A stretch of DNA of 64,000 bases, from the NCBI GenBank assembly GCA_033296885.1, contig MU863949.1:1-64000 (forward strand), read 5' to 3'. This DNA comes from Triangularia verruculosa. Taxonomy: Eukaryota; Ascomycota; Sordariomycetes; Sordariales; Podosporaceae. Positions within the stretch are counted from its first letter, which is position 1. The number at the start of each line of letters is the position of its first letter. The notes under the pieces were generated by a model. The model had not been told where the DNA came from. It did not search any database and saw only the letters and a program-made list of their open reading frames with translations. Below, piece after piece: positions 20,849 to 32,700 of the stretch. Both the position numbers and the translations under genes were made by a program.

Positions 20849-22401
20849 ACTCATGTTAGTTGTGTCCACGATAACCAAAAAGTTAGACCTGTGAGCCTTA
20901 CCTTGTGCTGCTTACGGCAATTTCTTAAACTAGGCTTGCGAAGCCCGTCGGTGACCGCCAGACGTCGGTGCTCATCGGTATCCTTCTCGGGGATATAATA
21001 GTACTCGCTCTCAAGGGGCTTGCCAGCCGCATCCTTCCCCTGTCTACGGATGATGCCAACCGAAGGCGTCCCTTCGATAACAACTCGAAGCTGATCTTTG
21101 GACAGATCCTTCTTTTCAGCTGCGGGCAAATTGTTCATGATGGTGGTCAAAGGAGTCGAAGAGAGCCGGGAGAAAGCGAGCTGATTGACCACGTGGTTGG
21201 TGACGTTGCCCATTTGTTCCTCGCTGAGGCCACTCAACAGGTCGTCACCTTCGTCCTCAGAAATAGGTTCCATTCTCTCCCGCACTCCACCGGCAACCTC
21301 GACCAATGGATTACGTGACCCGCGGGGCCTTCGGGGCGAGTTGGCGGAGAAGGAGGCGAGGGAGCTGTTGAGATTGGCGCCAAACGGCCCAAAAGAGTGG
21401 ATGATGGGATCGTTCTCTTCATTGGGGTCATTCTCCTCCGATTCAGGTTCGCTCAGGTCGCTGGAGAAACTCTGGGTGGCCTGGGTCATGAAGCTCTCGG
21501 TGGGAGCACTGGTCAGTCTCGGCAATTCTTGCTCATCAGCACTGGCATCCTCATAGATCTTCACCGCGTCGGCATGGTCGTTATCTTCAGCCAACAGCTC
21601 GTTGAGGCTAGCATTTGCTCTGGAGACATTGGCAGGTGTAGGCGACTCGGGACTACCGATACGCATCGACCTTCTAAGAGGACTACCATGAAGCTCCAAA
21701 GCACCCGCCGGCCGGCCAACTCTTGGCCGAGGAGACTCATCCCAAGAGGAATCACTGAGCTGTCCCAGCACGTCCCGTTCCTTCTCACGACGTGGCCATT
21801 GCACCAACACCCTAGCGTCCTGGACATCAATCATGATGTCAGCCCCTTCAGTCTCCGAGGTGAAGGAGTCTCCCTTGGCCAGCTCCCATGTCTGCCCCTG
21901 GCAGTGAAGCTTCAGACCGTTCCATCCATTGCACACAATTTCGATCTTGTTGGGTTCGAGTGGCTCTGTGGCCGCGATATATCGCGCTTTGACGTGTACT
22001 CTACTGATCAACCGGTTGGCTGACAGTTGATAGTGAGAAGAGTTGCTGGAACGTCCCATCAACAAGGTCTCTCCATTCTCGTTGAGGTCCACAGAGCGGA
22101 CATCGCAGAGCGGAGCACGCTCGGTAACGCTTGACCTCGACTGTGGTCTTGGGGAAACAGGCCGGTTGCCGACGCGTGGGGGACTGGAGGAGAGGATGCC
22201 TGTGCTCGACGTTGGTGCGGGCGTAGGGTACTTGAAGAAGGCTGTTGCGGTTGCCTGACGTTTCGATGGCCTTGGGAGACCTGGTGAAGAGGAAAGGGGT
22301 TCGAATGCGGGCAGCAAAGAAGGTGCAGGCCGCTTTACGCCTTGGATGGTGGGCAGAGATGGCTCCCGTGTCTTGGTGAGGGCGGAAGGAGAGGAGTCCA
22401 T
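20812..22401 (-). CDS. FHA-domain protein, Tos4/Plm2-like
   Basis: Two exons: 22401-20902 and a 33-nt terminal exon 20844-20812 (intron 56 nt), giving 510 residues. The terminal exon adds QYFWKRPKTP, a basic-aromatic tail that follows RNCRKQHK in good register. An FHA fold is visible at about residues 95-205: LLMGRSSNSSHYQLSANRLI followed by SRVHVKARY, containing the phospho-threonine-binding Arg and the SRVH motif. The rest is acidic and disordered with many Ser/Pro sites, plus a conserved C-terminal block (about 440-510). Yeast Tos4 and Plm2 are nuclear FHA proteins acting in G1/S transcription and the DNA-damage response; a similar chromatin role is likely here but is inference. Confidence 0.82.
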
Positions 22402-24399
22402 TGTTGTGCGATATGGGTTGTCACGGCTTTGTCATGACAGGTTTACAAAGTAACCGTTCCGAAGTTGAGTGGTGGTGAGGTTGAAAAAGTCTTTGCTAGC
22501 CGTGTCCTGGAAGTGGAAACCTCGCGTGTCCAGGTTGAGGCGCGTCGAGTGCGGTCTTTTCCCCCCTGCAGAATCCGCCTGCCAAATCTCGATGTTCCTT
22601 GTATGTAAGTCGGTCCAATGACAGCCCGGCTTGGAGCTACAACGATGGTGAGGAGAGAGATGAATAAGAAGAATAGAAAACAATAATGCCAACGTTTAAA
22701 AGGATGGCCTCGCCGAAAGTGACCTGGGTGTGTGTAGCTTGGAGAGGGCTCAGGGAAGTGGGGATTTTGGGTATTTAAGAGGCCGATGCAGGTTCGTGTC
22801 CCGTCGTCTCACTCGCTGCAGCAGGACGCGATTTCGTTAATAAAGAGGAGCCCTGCGGGTGCGGCGGGCGCGTTTTTGGCGTGCCATCCCATGAAAGCGT
22901 GCCTCGCCTTGGCCCACTTCCATTTCGCGTTGTCTGGCGGACTGGCGTGCTGGTCCAGCGCTGATCCTAAACCATTTGCTGGCTTCAGCGGGTCGAGGTC
23001 CCAGTGGTTCCCTATTCACCGCCCTTGCACAGCGCTTGTGCATGGGCAAGTGCTGGACAATTCGATGACGTACAGGATGGTGGCAGAATTATTTGTTCCT
23101 GCCCGACAATGTCAATATCTATAATCAGATGAACTGGAGGGTCCGTATTTGAACAATGACTTTCTCCATGACCGATTTTGCTATTCCGTTGCTTTTCTTT
23201 TCTTTTCAACCTTGCTCTCTTCTGTTTCCGCTACTGCACGATGGGCAAAAAAGCCAGCCTCCTCCCCCACCTCAGGTTGCTCCAGGCTCCGCTCCAACCA
23301 TTTTCGAGGCGCGTTTTTTCGCACCTCGTCCTGTCAGACAGGGCCGCCCATTTAAAGTTCGCGATCCCAACCCCACCATCGGGGTTGCTTACCTTCTGTG
23401 TTCTATTCAATTTACCAGAACCGTTGTAAAAAACCGTTACCTAACCCATGGCGTTGAGAATGCTCCAGCTTCACAAACGCTGGAATCAGAGTTGGGGTTT
23501 GGCATGTGGCTCATCTCTTTTGCTCGTAATAGCCCACCCGCATGTTCCCAGGTTTCTTGTCTTGTGGCTCGGAGTTGAATCACCGATCGGGATGCGCCGA
23601 GGATAACTGTTGGATTCCAATGGTTGATAAGATAAGTATTCTACCTAGGTATGAACAGGTATTCATCACGTCTGTTCCACCTTGGGTTTCGAGGTGAAGA
23701 AGACCTGAATATAAAATCGGCCATCCCGGCCCTTCTTCTGCATACCTGGTAAACTTCAAGGACACTAGCACTGCTGTTATCCAACCGCTTGGATCCCAAA
23801 GCTGGTTTGAGACATCACCATTGAATGGTCTAGATGTGCGCTTGTAATGTGCATCCCGGGGGACACAAACATTGAAGATCAGGCAAAGAATTGCAAGCTG
23901 TGGGTAAGTGTCCATATGCCGTGGAACTTTGGTCATGCTCATCCCACCTCGCAGTCATGCTTTCATGGTGACTGACCACCTAGCTACATCATGTTCTTCC
24001 GATGGTGCACTTCCCAGATGTTTGTGGTGGTCACACCCGTTCGTCTTGCAGCAGACACGACAAACTTAATTCCAATTGATTTTGGATCCCGCAACACTAA
24101 AGTTTGTGAATGTCCTATATTGGTCGTATTACCAAGCCTCAAAAGTAAAAAAAAACAAAAAGGCGTAAGCCACCTTTTGCTGACGTATTTCGCTGACCAC
24201 CGATTCTAACTCCTACCCTTGAATACACAAAACGATAACCTTGCCCATATGCACAAGTAGGGACCCCGTCCCCTTTGCTGTAATGTAATCTGCCCAAGTA
24301 ACCCAATAAGTACCATCACCCTTTCATAATCCATAATACCATCATACCCAGAGCATTCCTTATCCTTGGCGCAAACTGTAACGATGCAAAATTCGGAGT
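22402..24399. other. 2-kb intergenic region
   Basis: Promoter of the FHA gene and 3' region of the thioesterase gene. All open frames are short and mutually overlapping. No repeat, tRNA or element is recognised. Confidence 0.5.
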
Positions 24400-25470
24400 T
24401 CACAAGTCACCGCCCATATCAAAAGCACCGTCGCCGGCCGGCGTCGCAGGACGCGGCTCTGATCTCCCGTTATGCCTGTTCAAGGGACCAAAGAAATCCC
24501 CAAAGGCCTCGGTCAACAACTCCTCAGACAGCTGCATGTGATCACCAGGAGCTGTCCGAAACTTCAAACCGCCCTTGCGATCCAACTCCCTTAAACCAAG
24601 CCAATCCTCAGAATACAACTTCCTCGCACGCAGTGGGGTAATCTCGGTGCCGTTGACGTCCTCGAACCAAGACGTCTCCTTCGGCACAACAGTGGTATCT
24701 TCGTCAAACATGTACATAACGAAGTTCTCGAGCTTCGCAATATTCTTTTTGTAGGTCTCGTTCTTGCTTGATCTTTCATTGTTGATATCCGCCAAAAAAT
24801 TGGAGTACTCGAGGTACTTCTCATACTGATCAGGATCGCGGAAATATTGCGCGGGAACGAGCTTGCTCTGAACGGTGGGGGACCATGGGTTGGTGCCTAG
24901 GACAGCCATGGCGAAGCGGCAAATCCAGTCGTTGGTCTCGCATTCCCTAAATGCAGTGATACCATTGTGCTGGGACCCAAAGGTAATCAGGCTGCGGACG
25001 GGCGGGTTGTTGCAGCGTTCGACATAGCCGCGTAGGAATTGGCCGCCTTGAGAGAAGCCAACGGCGTCGATGGCCGGGGCGGTGGAGAGGATGGGGTGGG
25101 CGGCGATATCGGCGCATACCTTGGCGAGTTGCTCGGTGACATTGCCGATGAAGGAGTCGTACCGATCGCGCGAGCCGGCTTCTTCGATGCGAATGGGGTA
25201 GACGAGAGTGCCGGGATTGATCGACTCGGCGAGGGCGGCCACCTGACGCATGCCATCGGTATTGTAGGCGTCTCCGAGACCTGAACCGGAAAACTGTTAG
25301 CCAGAGAAGTAGATGAGTTAGTTCGGGGAGTACTGACCGTGCCAGATCACCACTGGCAATGGAGTGTCATCGTCATCGTCATCCTCAAAGCGGCTGACGG
25401 GGCTGGCGAATGCTGTCGCAAGCAGCGACCCAGTTGTAAACAACAGCCGTAAGTGGTTTTTGATTGCCAT
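24400..25470 (-). CDS. Palmitoyl-protein thioesterase 1
   Basis: Two exons: 25470-25338 and 25280-24400 (intron 57 nt), giving 337 residues. The signal peptide at 1-22 (LLFTTGSLLATAFA) is followed by an Asp-rich stretch and the PPT core. PLPVVIWHGLGDAY matches the family oxyanion loop. The nucleophile lies in GFSQGGQFLRGYVERC (Ser about 121), followed by ITFGSQHNGI, with the catalytic histidine in PGDHMQLS near 294. The enzyme removes thioester-linked fatty acyl groups from S-acylated proteins in the vacuole/lysosome and is normally a glycoprotein; N-E-T and N-V-T sites are present. The length is close to human PPT1 (306) with a short C-terminal extension. The first three decades of residues include a run of six Asp. 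Confidence 0.92.
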
Positions 25471-26172
25471 AGTTCCAGGAGTCCGGATAATAGAATACAG
25501 CACCGGCAAGAAAAAGACAGTTCGGATGATTGCGCGCAAATAAAAGAGTCGAAGATGACCAGATCAACACATCAGCTTGCCGTGGTGTTGTTTGGGAACA
25601 AACTGCTCAAGAGGGTGCCTGGGCGCGAGACAAACATGTGCTGCCAAGTCAACGCTCGCAGGGGTCAAAGCTCCCCACAAGGCGCGGGGCTGGTGATCTC
25701 ATTGGCCAATGCTCCCAGCTCCCAGCTCTCCCATTCTTTTCTTTCCATGCTGCAAGCAGCCACGACTCTCTTCCTTCATTAACGATTCTGGCTCCTGTCA
25801 CTGAGTCAGAAACCGCCGACAGGTAAGCTTATGTCTTTCTTTTCCCATTATCTCGAAGTCTGGGCTTTGCCATGATGATATCCGGTTTTATTTCAAATGT
25901 TTCAAGACGGGGCCTAGACAAATTGTCGGTGCCGATAACGAACCATACTGATATTCTGCCCTTTCGCATTGCAATTCTTGATGGCTTCGGACAGCAACAG
26001 TAACTAACGCTGTCAGGTTCCACAGACGTCTTCCCAGAATGAAATCCAACGTCCATACATGGTGCTTAATCACGATATCCTGAAGAGAGCCGAAGCGATT
26101 AGCCCTGCCGCCCCCCGCTCTCGCACTCAACTCCAAGTCCGATGCCTTCTTTCCATTGTTCTCCAGCGTCCC
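25471..26172. other. Intergenic between the thioesterase and GFA genes
   Basis: Promoter of the thioesterase gene and 3' region of the GFA-type gene. Nothing further is recognised. Confidence 0.5.
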
Positions 26173-26707
26173 TCACTGCTGCGCTGCTCCTGCGATGGGA
26201 GAATTCCATTTAGCACGCTTGCTGGTGGAGAGCTCAACTGTGGGCTTCCAGTCGATTCTGTCTCGAGTCAATATCTGCTGGGTGACGAGACCGTTTTGCT
26301 TCAACAGAGTCACACTTACCCACCATCTAGCACTGGAGTCCGAACCAACAGCTGCTTGAGTTGTTTCCAGTGCTCAGGCACAGTCCAGAGCGTCACTCCA
26401 CAAGATTTACAGAACATCTTATCTTTGGGCTTGCCACTGTCCGTGTTCCTGAACGTGAAGGTCGTGATGAGGTCTTGGCCTGACTCGATCTTGATGCTGT
26501 CTTCTGGGAACGCCACCATCTGCCCAATGGTTAGCCATAGCCTGCCTGTTCCAGGATGCTGAACCCTACCACTTGGCCTAGCCCGCCAGCTCCTTTGCTG
26601 CAATGGCCACAGTAGCATGTGCAGACTGGATCGATGGGTTCCGCTGAAATGGTGAAGCGGATACCTCCCTCTTCGCATAGGCACTTGCCAGTGTATTTGG
26701 TCGACAT
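26173..26707 (-). CDS. GFA/CENP-V-type zinc protein
   Basis: Three exons: 26707-26570, 26519-26320 and 26257-26173 (introns of 50 and 62 nt), giving 140 residues. The fold signature is complete: GKCLCEEGGIRF, then CTCYCGHCSKGAGG, and FCKSCGVTLWT, which supply the structural CxxC and catalytic-type cysteines of the glutathione-dependent formaldehyde-activating (GFA) family. The end (VLDGGIDWKPTVELSTSKRA) also matches the family and confirms the last splice. GFA proteins add or recognise glutathione adducts of formaldehyde or similar small electrophiles; many fungal paralogues have no assigned substrate. Probably cytosolic. The start ATG at 26707 precedes the typical MSxxYxGxCxC opening. Confidence 0.9.
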
Positions 26708-28860
26708 GATGATATGCAATGAATGCTCAAGTTTGATCCAGTGCAAGTTTTGGAGAGGGGCTCAGAGATGTTTTGGGGACTATTTCATGATGAGCTCCTC
26801 ATGTTACCCCAAACTCCGCTTGATTATTGATACGATTGGCAATGGCAGGCCGGCTTAGTAAGAATGCGCCCTCCGACGAACACTGCTGAACTGGCCTGAA
26901 CCACATGCCTCGGAATTCCCTTGAGCCTATGTCCGTGTGAAACCGAGGCTTGCCCCGTCTTTGGCCGGTTTGGTTGCGCATGATGTATGCATGATGTATG
27001 GCTCGGCACTAAGACTCGCCCAACTCTGGTTGGGTACTGTGCCCCTGCTTCCAGATGGGTTCAATCAGTAATGCCTTGAACATCTTAGGTTTCATAATGA
27101 CCAAGGAAATTCAGGAATGACCTCATTCTGATACCACGCGTTTGCAGCCTTATTTAAACTCGGCAAAAGTAAGATCATAGCTTTAAATTGTAGGCCCTCT
27201 TAACTCTGAACAGAACCCATGGTTGCTTTATTTCACTCGTGGGCAGTGAAAATCGCCCATGCAGTCACAGGCATGACTCGGCACATACTTTGATATTGGA
27301 TTGTTTAATGGTCAATGCCCCTGGTTTCCTGGCCCTGGATAACATATTCAACATAACAACCGGTGAGAAATATGGCCACCCGGGTGCTTGAGCTCATGTG
27401 AAGTTCCGTCTGAGCAATCCTTGCTAGATACTTCCTAAGCAGGCACGCTCGGCCTTTACCATGTGGTATGTTCTGCTTTCTGCCATCTTTGAAGCAACGG
27501 GGATGACTTTGAGCACCAGTAACTGTGAAAGAATGGTCGAGTCAACCTAATCTCTCATCAACAAGTCATCACTCTCGTCAGTGCTACGAAAACTAATGAA
27601 AAGATCAAATCACCCAGTCGACTATAATTTCAGACCGTAGATAGACATTGTTCCTACATGTCAATGGAATATACAGAGTGAGTATACCTGGGTAGGTAGG
27701 TACTCTTAGAGTCCTGGTTGAGACACTTTAATGGATTAAAGGAAAGCTCAGAGTGTTTGCAGTATCTACGGGGTTATATTGGTAGCACTCGTCGGCAATA
27801 CCATCTTCATTCCCTACTTCAGTCGCGGTTTATTTTAGTCGACGGTACTTGATCGTAAGACTACACCGAGAGATACTGACTGTTTAGGTCTGTGGTAGCA
27901 GCGTGGAAGTCATGCAGGGTAAAGGCAGGTAAGGTAGGTAATTTTCGACGGTACCTTAAATGGAATTTGTGAAGCCCTCTGGGTCATGATGTTACCCCCT
28001 ATCGATCAAGGACATTTCAAGGTAAAGTAAAAACCTAGCCATTGGAAGTGGTTTGAAACTCAGCGCTCCTTTACTGTACATCTTGGTCGACTGTTTAGAC
28101 TAGCTCATGCTTGGCCTAGAATTCAATCCATAGGGTCATACTGTACACTTTTAGCATCTAGCTGGGTTCACGCAATCAATTCCATGTTGCTAATCCCATT
28201 GTGGAGGCTGACATCAACATCCCTTTCAGTGAGGTATACATCTCATCTGATACAGTGAGTGCCTCGTAGCGAAAGCCGGGCAACGAGAAACGAAGTAAAT
28301 CCGGAGGCAAGTTAGCTCTGAAGGGCAGCAGAGAGCACTGAAGAGCAAGTCTAATTTCACGCTATCTAGCTCCACCTGAGATGATTTTGAAGTTTGCCTC
28401 CTTGTCTTGACACACGCTAACTGTGATCACAGATTGCCTTCTACTTCAATACACGCTCACTTAAATCGCACGTGCCCAAGATCCATGGCTTTCTATGGTA
28501 GGTAGGTACCCACCATAACGAGCTTCGACACCTAGGGTCGCGAATACTGTCTCGGCTACCAGTCAACAAACACCGACACAAGAAGCAGCTCTGCTAGGTT
28601 CCGGTTCCAACAGGATTTCCCACCGTTTGCCTAGTTTACAGGCGATAATATCAAGCCAGCGCACCGTTGTCATCGGGATGACTACCTAAGGTAGCTAACA
28701 TTCTTCAACACGAGGGTCGGGTCAAGACATGGCCATTCAGCTACGACGAAGCGCAAACCAGAAAATACTCCGATTGCCCAAGACCGTAGAAGCTCTGAAA
28801 CGGCATCAGATAAGTAAGATAGCTGGGCCTGCCCGATCTTGAGTTCGGCACAGGCGATCG
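26708..28860. other. Gene-poor stretch, first part
   Basis: No frame above about 60 codons exists from 27010 to 28680. Composition is moderate and not RIP-like. Dispersed GGTAGGTA/GGTACC motifs occur near 27690-27706, 27920-27941 and 28496-28511. No tRNA, repeat pair or transposon terminus is seen. Confidence 0.5.
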
Positions 28861-29760
28861 CGCCGTGATTGGTTTGTTCATTTGACCACAAATACCTACA
28901 TGCTGAATTCAACTCGGACATCCACTCCAGAGCATGTCCACACCAGAGCACTCTCGCCAGAACGCGGCTCCGCTGGGCTCCTACAACCTCAACAGTCCAA
29001 CTACAAGCTTCGGTTTCCATGGTCACCTTAGGCGACGTTGTCGTCATTCGCTTGCTGGGAACCGAGGTCGACCAGCAGATCGCGCAAGACATCCGGGCAG
29101 CCACAAGACAAGCAGCGCGCCTTGGATTTCTCTCGTTGGTACCTCTGGATGGCGGTCCACCCCGAGATGCCGCCCTCCATCCACAACTACAACTTCACCT
29201 GCACTGCCCAACCCCCCATCCAATGCATGCATCAGCAGATGCGTAGCCTCAGAGCCGCGTCACCCTCGACACGGGACTTTCATCCCCACCATGGCCGACA
29301 TATGCATCCCATCGGCGGCCTGCACACCATCCACAACCAGAGAGTGGGTAAACTGAACATGATATCAGACCTCCCTAGCCTTCCCCTTCGAGTCTACCGT
29401 CTACCCGGTCGTCCCGGCAGTGCTGGCGCATTCAACCCACCCAGCGGCAAGCGAAACACTCAGGCCGGCGAGGTAATGGATCACAAGAACCGACTGCCTG
29501 ACGGGGAGTCATGCCCAACGTCAACTGCGGAGATGACCTCTCCATCGACCAGCCCGCAGCCACCTGGTTCATCGCCGACAAGTTGATCACCTCGACCCCC
29601 AATACCCAAGATCCAAACCCGAACCGCTACCACTCCTTCTTGGAATACCATATCAAACCACCCAACCCGCCTCACCAAACTGCTCACCACCGCTGGTCTG
29701 TTCAAAACACCCACCATCGAAAAAGATCTCGGCTCTCGGCCCGCTAGATCTGTACTAGAA
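28861..29760 (+). pseudogene. Possible decayed coding region, unidentified
   Basis: Open and coding-looking stretches succeed one another in different plus-strand frames: about 28934-29240, 29038-29400, 29511-29640 (containing NVNCGDDLSIDQPAATWFI), and a later stretch near 29665-29770. Stops and frame changes separate them, and I could not find splice sites that join them. C-rich composition resembles coding DNA more than its surroundings do. I do not recognise a family. It may be a gene remnant, an unusual multi-exon gene or chance. Confidence 0.25.
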
Positions 29761-32700
29761 CACCAAGACCCACACTGTGGATGAGTGGGAATGTGGGTTG
29801 TCTCGCCGGAGCTTTCGGCCCCTGGCTCCGTTGCATCGACCACATACTGTGTTCGGTTTCGGCCGCGGTTGGTCAGCTTCCGTGGCAGCGGCAGCGTACA
29901 TCACCACCGCAGGACAATGACCAAGGAGACAAAGATGGTATTATAACGATGCTCTTGGTGCCTGTTCCTTCTTGTGACCAGACGCTACCCGCCTACCTAG
30001 GGTTTTGACGTTGGCGCAGGGGGGATGATGGGGTGGTGTTGGTATTCGGGAAGTAGGTGGTTGTGCCTTTTAGAGGGAGCGACGGGGGAGTGTGCACCGC
30101 GTTTAGGTAAAAGGAGATATTAACTCGTGGATGAGGATTGAGGGGGAGGGGGACGAGAATGGTGCTTGCTACTCCTTCGTGGGCATCATGCAAACCTAAC
30201 ATCAAGCTTTCACTCCAGTTATCATTCTCATGGCCCGCATATACCACAGTTCCATAACAAACCCCTTACTACCTAACCACTCCAGCTCGCCCTCAACACA
30301 GCCCCAAACCCAGCAATCAAACTTGATGAGCACACCCATATTACAGCATCTTTTTTTTCATTTCTCCACCTCTTCTGCATCTTCGGATTCTCAATGATAG
30401 TGCCCTCCCAAGAGGCTTGAACACTCCCTTCCCGCCTGATAATGGGACCGTACGCTAGTTTGTTTAGCTCGTGGGGTGGGAGGAATTAACCGCGGCGTCC
30501 CTACGGGTGGTAGTTCGCTGGCTTGCTCGCTTATTTCTAACACGCCAACCGACGAGAGGGGAAAGTCAATATTGACTTCGGCCTTGGGGGAGCATCCAGG
30601 ATATATTGTTAAGTGAAACTAATGTCATGCCGGCGGGTGAATCTCTCTCGCGGTCACGGTGAGAATGCAAGAGGCCTTACGAGCAAGTTGGCTCCTGTTT
30701 TAACACTGTTGATGATATGCTAGGGCCGAGATCAAGGCATCATTGGTCGTCATAGACACTATCACTTATCTTGACTATTGCTTGGAAGGGGGCATCGACA
30801 GGGGTGTTCGTCCGAGTCGTGGCATATGATAGGCAGACAGAGAGTTCTGCCGTTATGATCTCGGGAGCTATTAGTGAGATCCGGGAGTCGCCTCTTGGTT
30901 GTTTGGGGTATGATGGGTAAGGTACCTAGGTATAAATTGGCATTATACTGCATGTCCGTGGTCAAGGATAAGATACGGGATTCGGCATCATAGTTAGAAT
31001 GATACAAGCGCCATTTGGACAACGTTTTGAGTCTACGAATTATCCCCGAGATGCCTTACTGCCTGCCTTTTGCCAAGGGCATGCTAACGTTGGCAATGAA
31101 AATCTCACCAGGGCTGCCGGATTAATTCTCAGACATGAAGAGAAGGAAACGGGAACGGGGAGAGTCGGGAGATGTCAACAATGGAACGGTTGGCTGACAT
31201 CTCTTGAGCACATGCCGGCTATGCTGGGCCTGGGAGATCAGCATCAATATCTGTCCTACCCCGGGTATCCCGACAAGTGCGAAATATTCCGACGCCTGTA
31301 CCCTCGCAGAAAGTAACAACGGCAGTACCAAACCGATGGAAACTGTTGGTGAGTGGAAGGAAGATTTGTGGAGTCGTTTTGCCTCGTGTGAGCGTATCTT
31401 TGCCAGAGATGAGATCTGCCGCTGTCTTGAATCATTGCCGGGTGTTCTAGAACAAGGATCGACAGAAGATGACTGGCTGAGAGCTCATAACGCGCCTGGC
31501 ACAAGAGGAGGGAGGTTGGGCGATTTAGTGAGGAGTCGGGAGGGCTGAGGCCAAGATTGGCTGCAGGGATGGGCTGTCTTGCAGTCTGGGGTAAGAAGCG
31601 GTAGATGATCATCACATGCTGTGTGTTGGCTCTGTGTCGAGTGTTGATATGTCACACGCCACTTGCCGGGGGCGCTGAATGAATGTGAGATGCTTGAATA
31701 TGGCAGGATGATGACCACAGAGTAAGACCTGTCAGGCTGTCAAGCTGGATTGATACAGGCTAAAAAGGGTGGGTCGTATGCATATGCCATCATGCTGTGC
31801 AAGTAAATTGTCTCGGCACTGACTCCAAGTTGGAAGCTGTCTGTTATCGACTACATTGTGTCTCTCAGTGTGTGAGGGTGAAGCGACGGCGGGTTCTAAC
31901 GCAAAGATAAAGTCTTTTGGTGAGAGCACCCTGGGGGATCGTCAGTTGCGAGGTTCCCAATCGAATGTTTGTAATGTGGATAATCGCCGCTGAAAAGTCA
32001 CCGGGCTGTCCTAAGCTGACGCTTGGTTCGACATCAGGAAACTGCGCAGAGGTGAGGCTATCGCCAGCTTGGGTTGGAAGGTGTGCGTGTGATTTTGTCG
32101 GGAAGGTGGGAGATCGACGGCTTGGAGGCTTCAAAAGGAGGCTGCCTAGGGTCTCGCGAGAAAGCATGAGGTCTTTGTATGATACAAAAACAGAAATGTA
32201 ACCGTTGATTTTAAACTTAGCGTCTTTACAATGTGGATTGTTCGAAGTGGTGTGTTTCATCAGAAAGCATGTAGATCAGAGGGTTAGGGTCGCATGATGG
32301 CTTGGGTTCCCCACGCTGCTGGAAAAACGGGAGAGCTCGCCAAAAACACCCCACAAACATGCAGAGCGGTGTGTACGATGGCGATGCGATTGCACTGAAA
32401 GCATACAAAGATCGGCGGCTAGTCCTCCGCGGCAAGCGCGTTTCGTTCTCGAATGGGCGGCGGTCGAGTTGTGGTGCCGGTAGCGAACAGTTGGCGAGGA
32501 AAACAAGTCGGAGGCATACCTTCCGAAACAGGCAATGGCAGGCACCAATCGACCAATCAGCGTGCGTCTATTTGGTTCCTGACCCCGGTTTTTTCCTTTT
32601 GGGCTACGAGATAGTATGAGTTGCATTCCAAACCCACGTTTTGTTGTCATGGGTGTTCACAAGAAATAGTGAGAGAGTTCATGCAGGTCTTATGAGGTGA

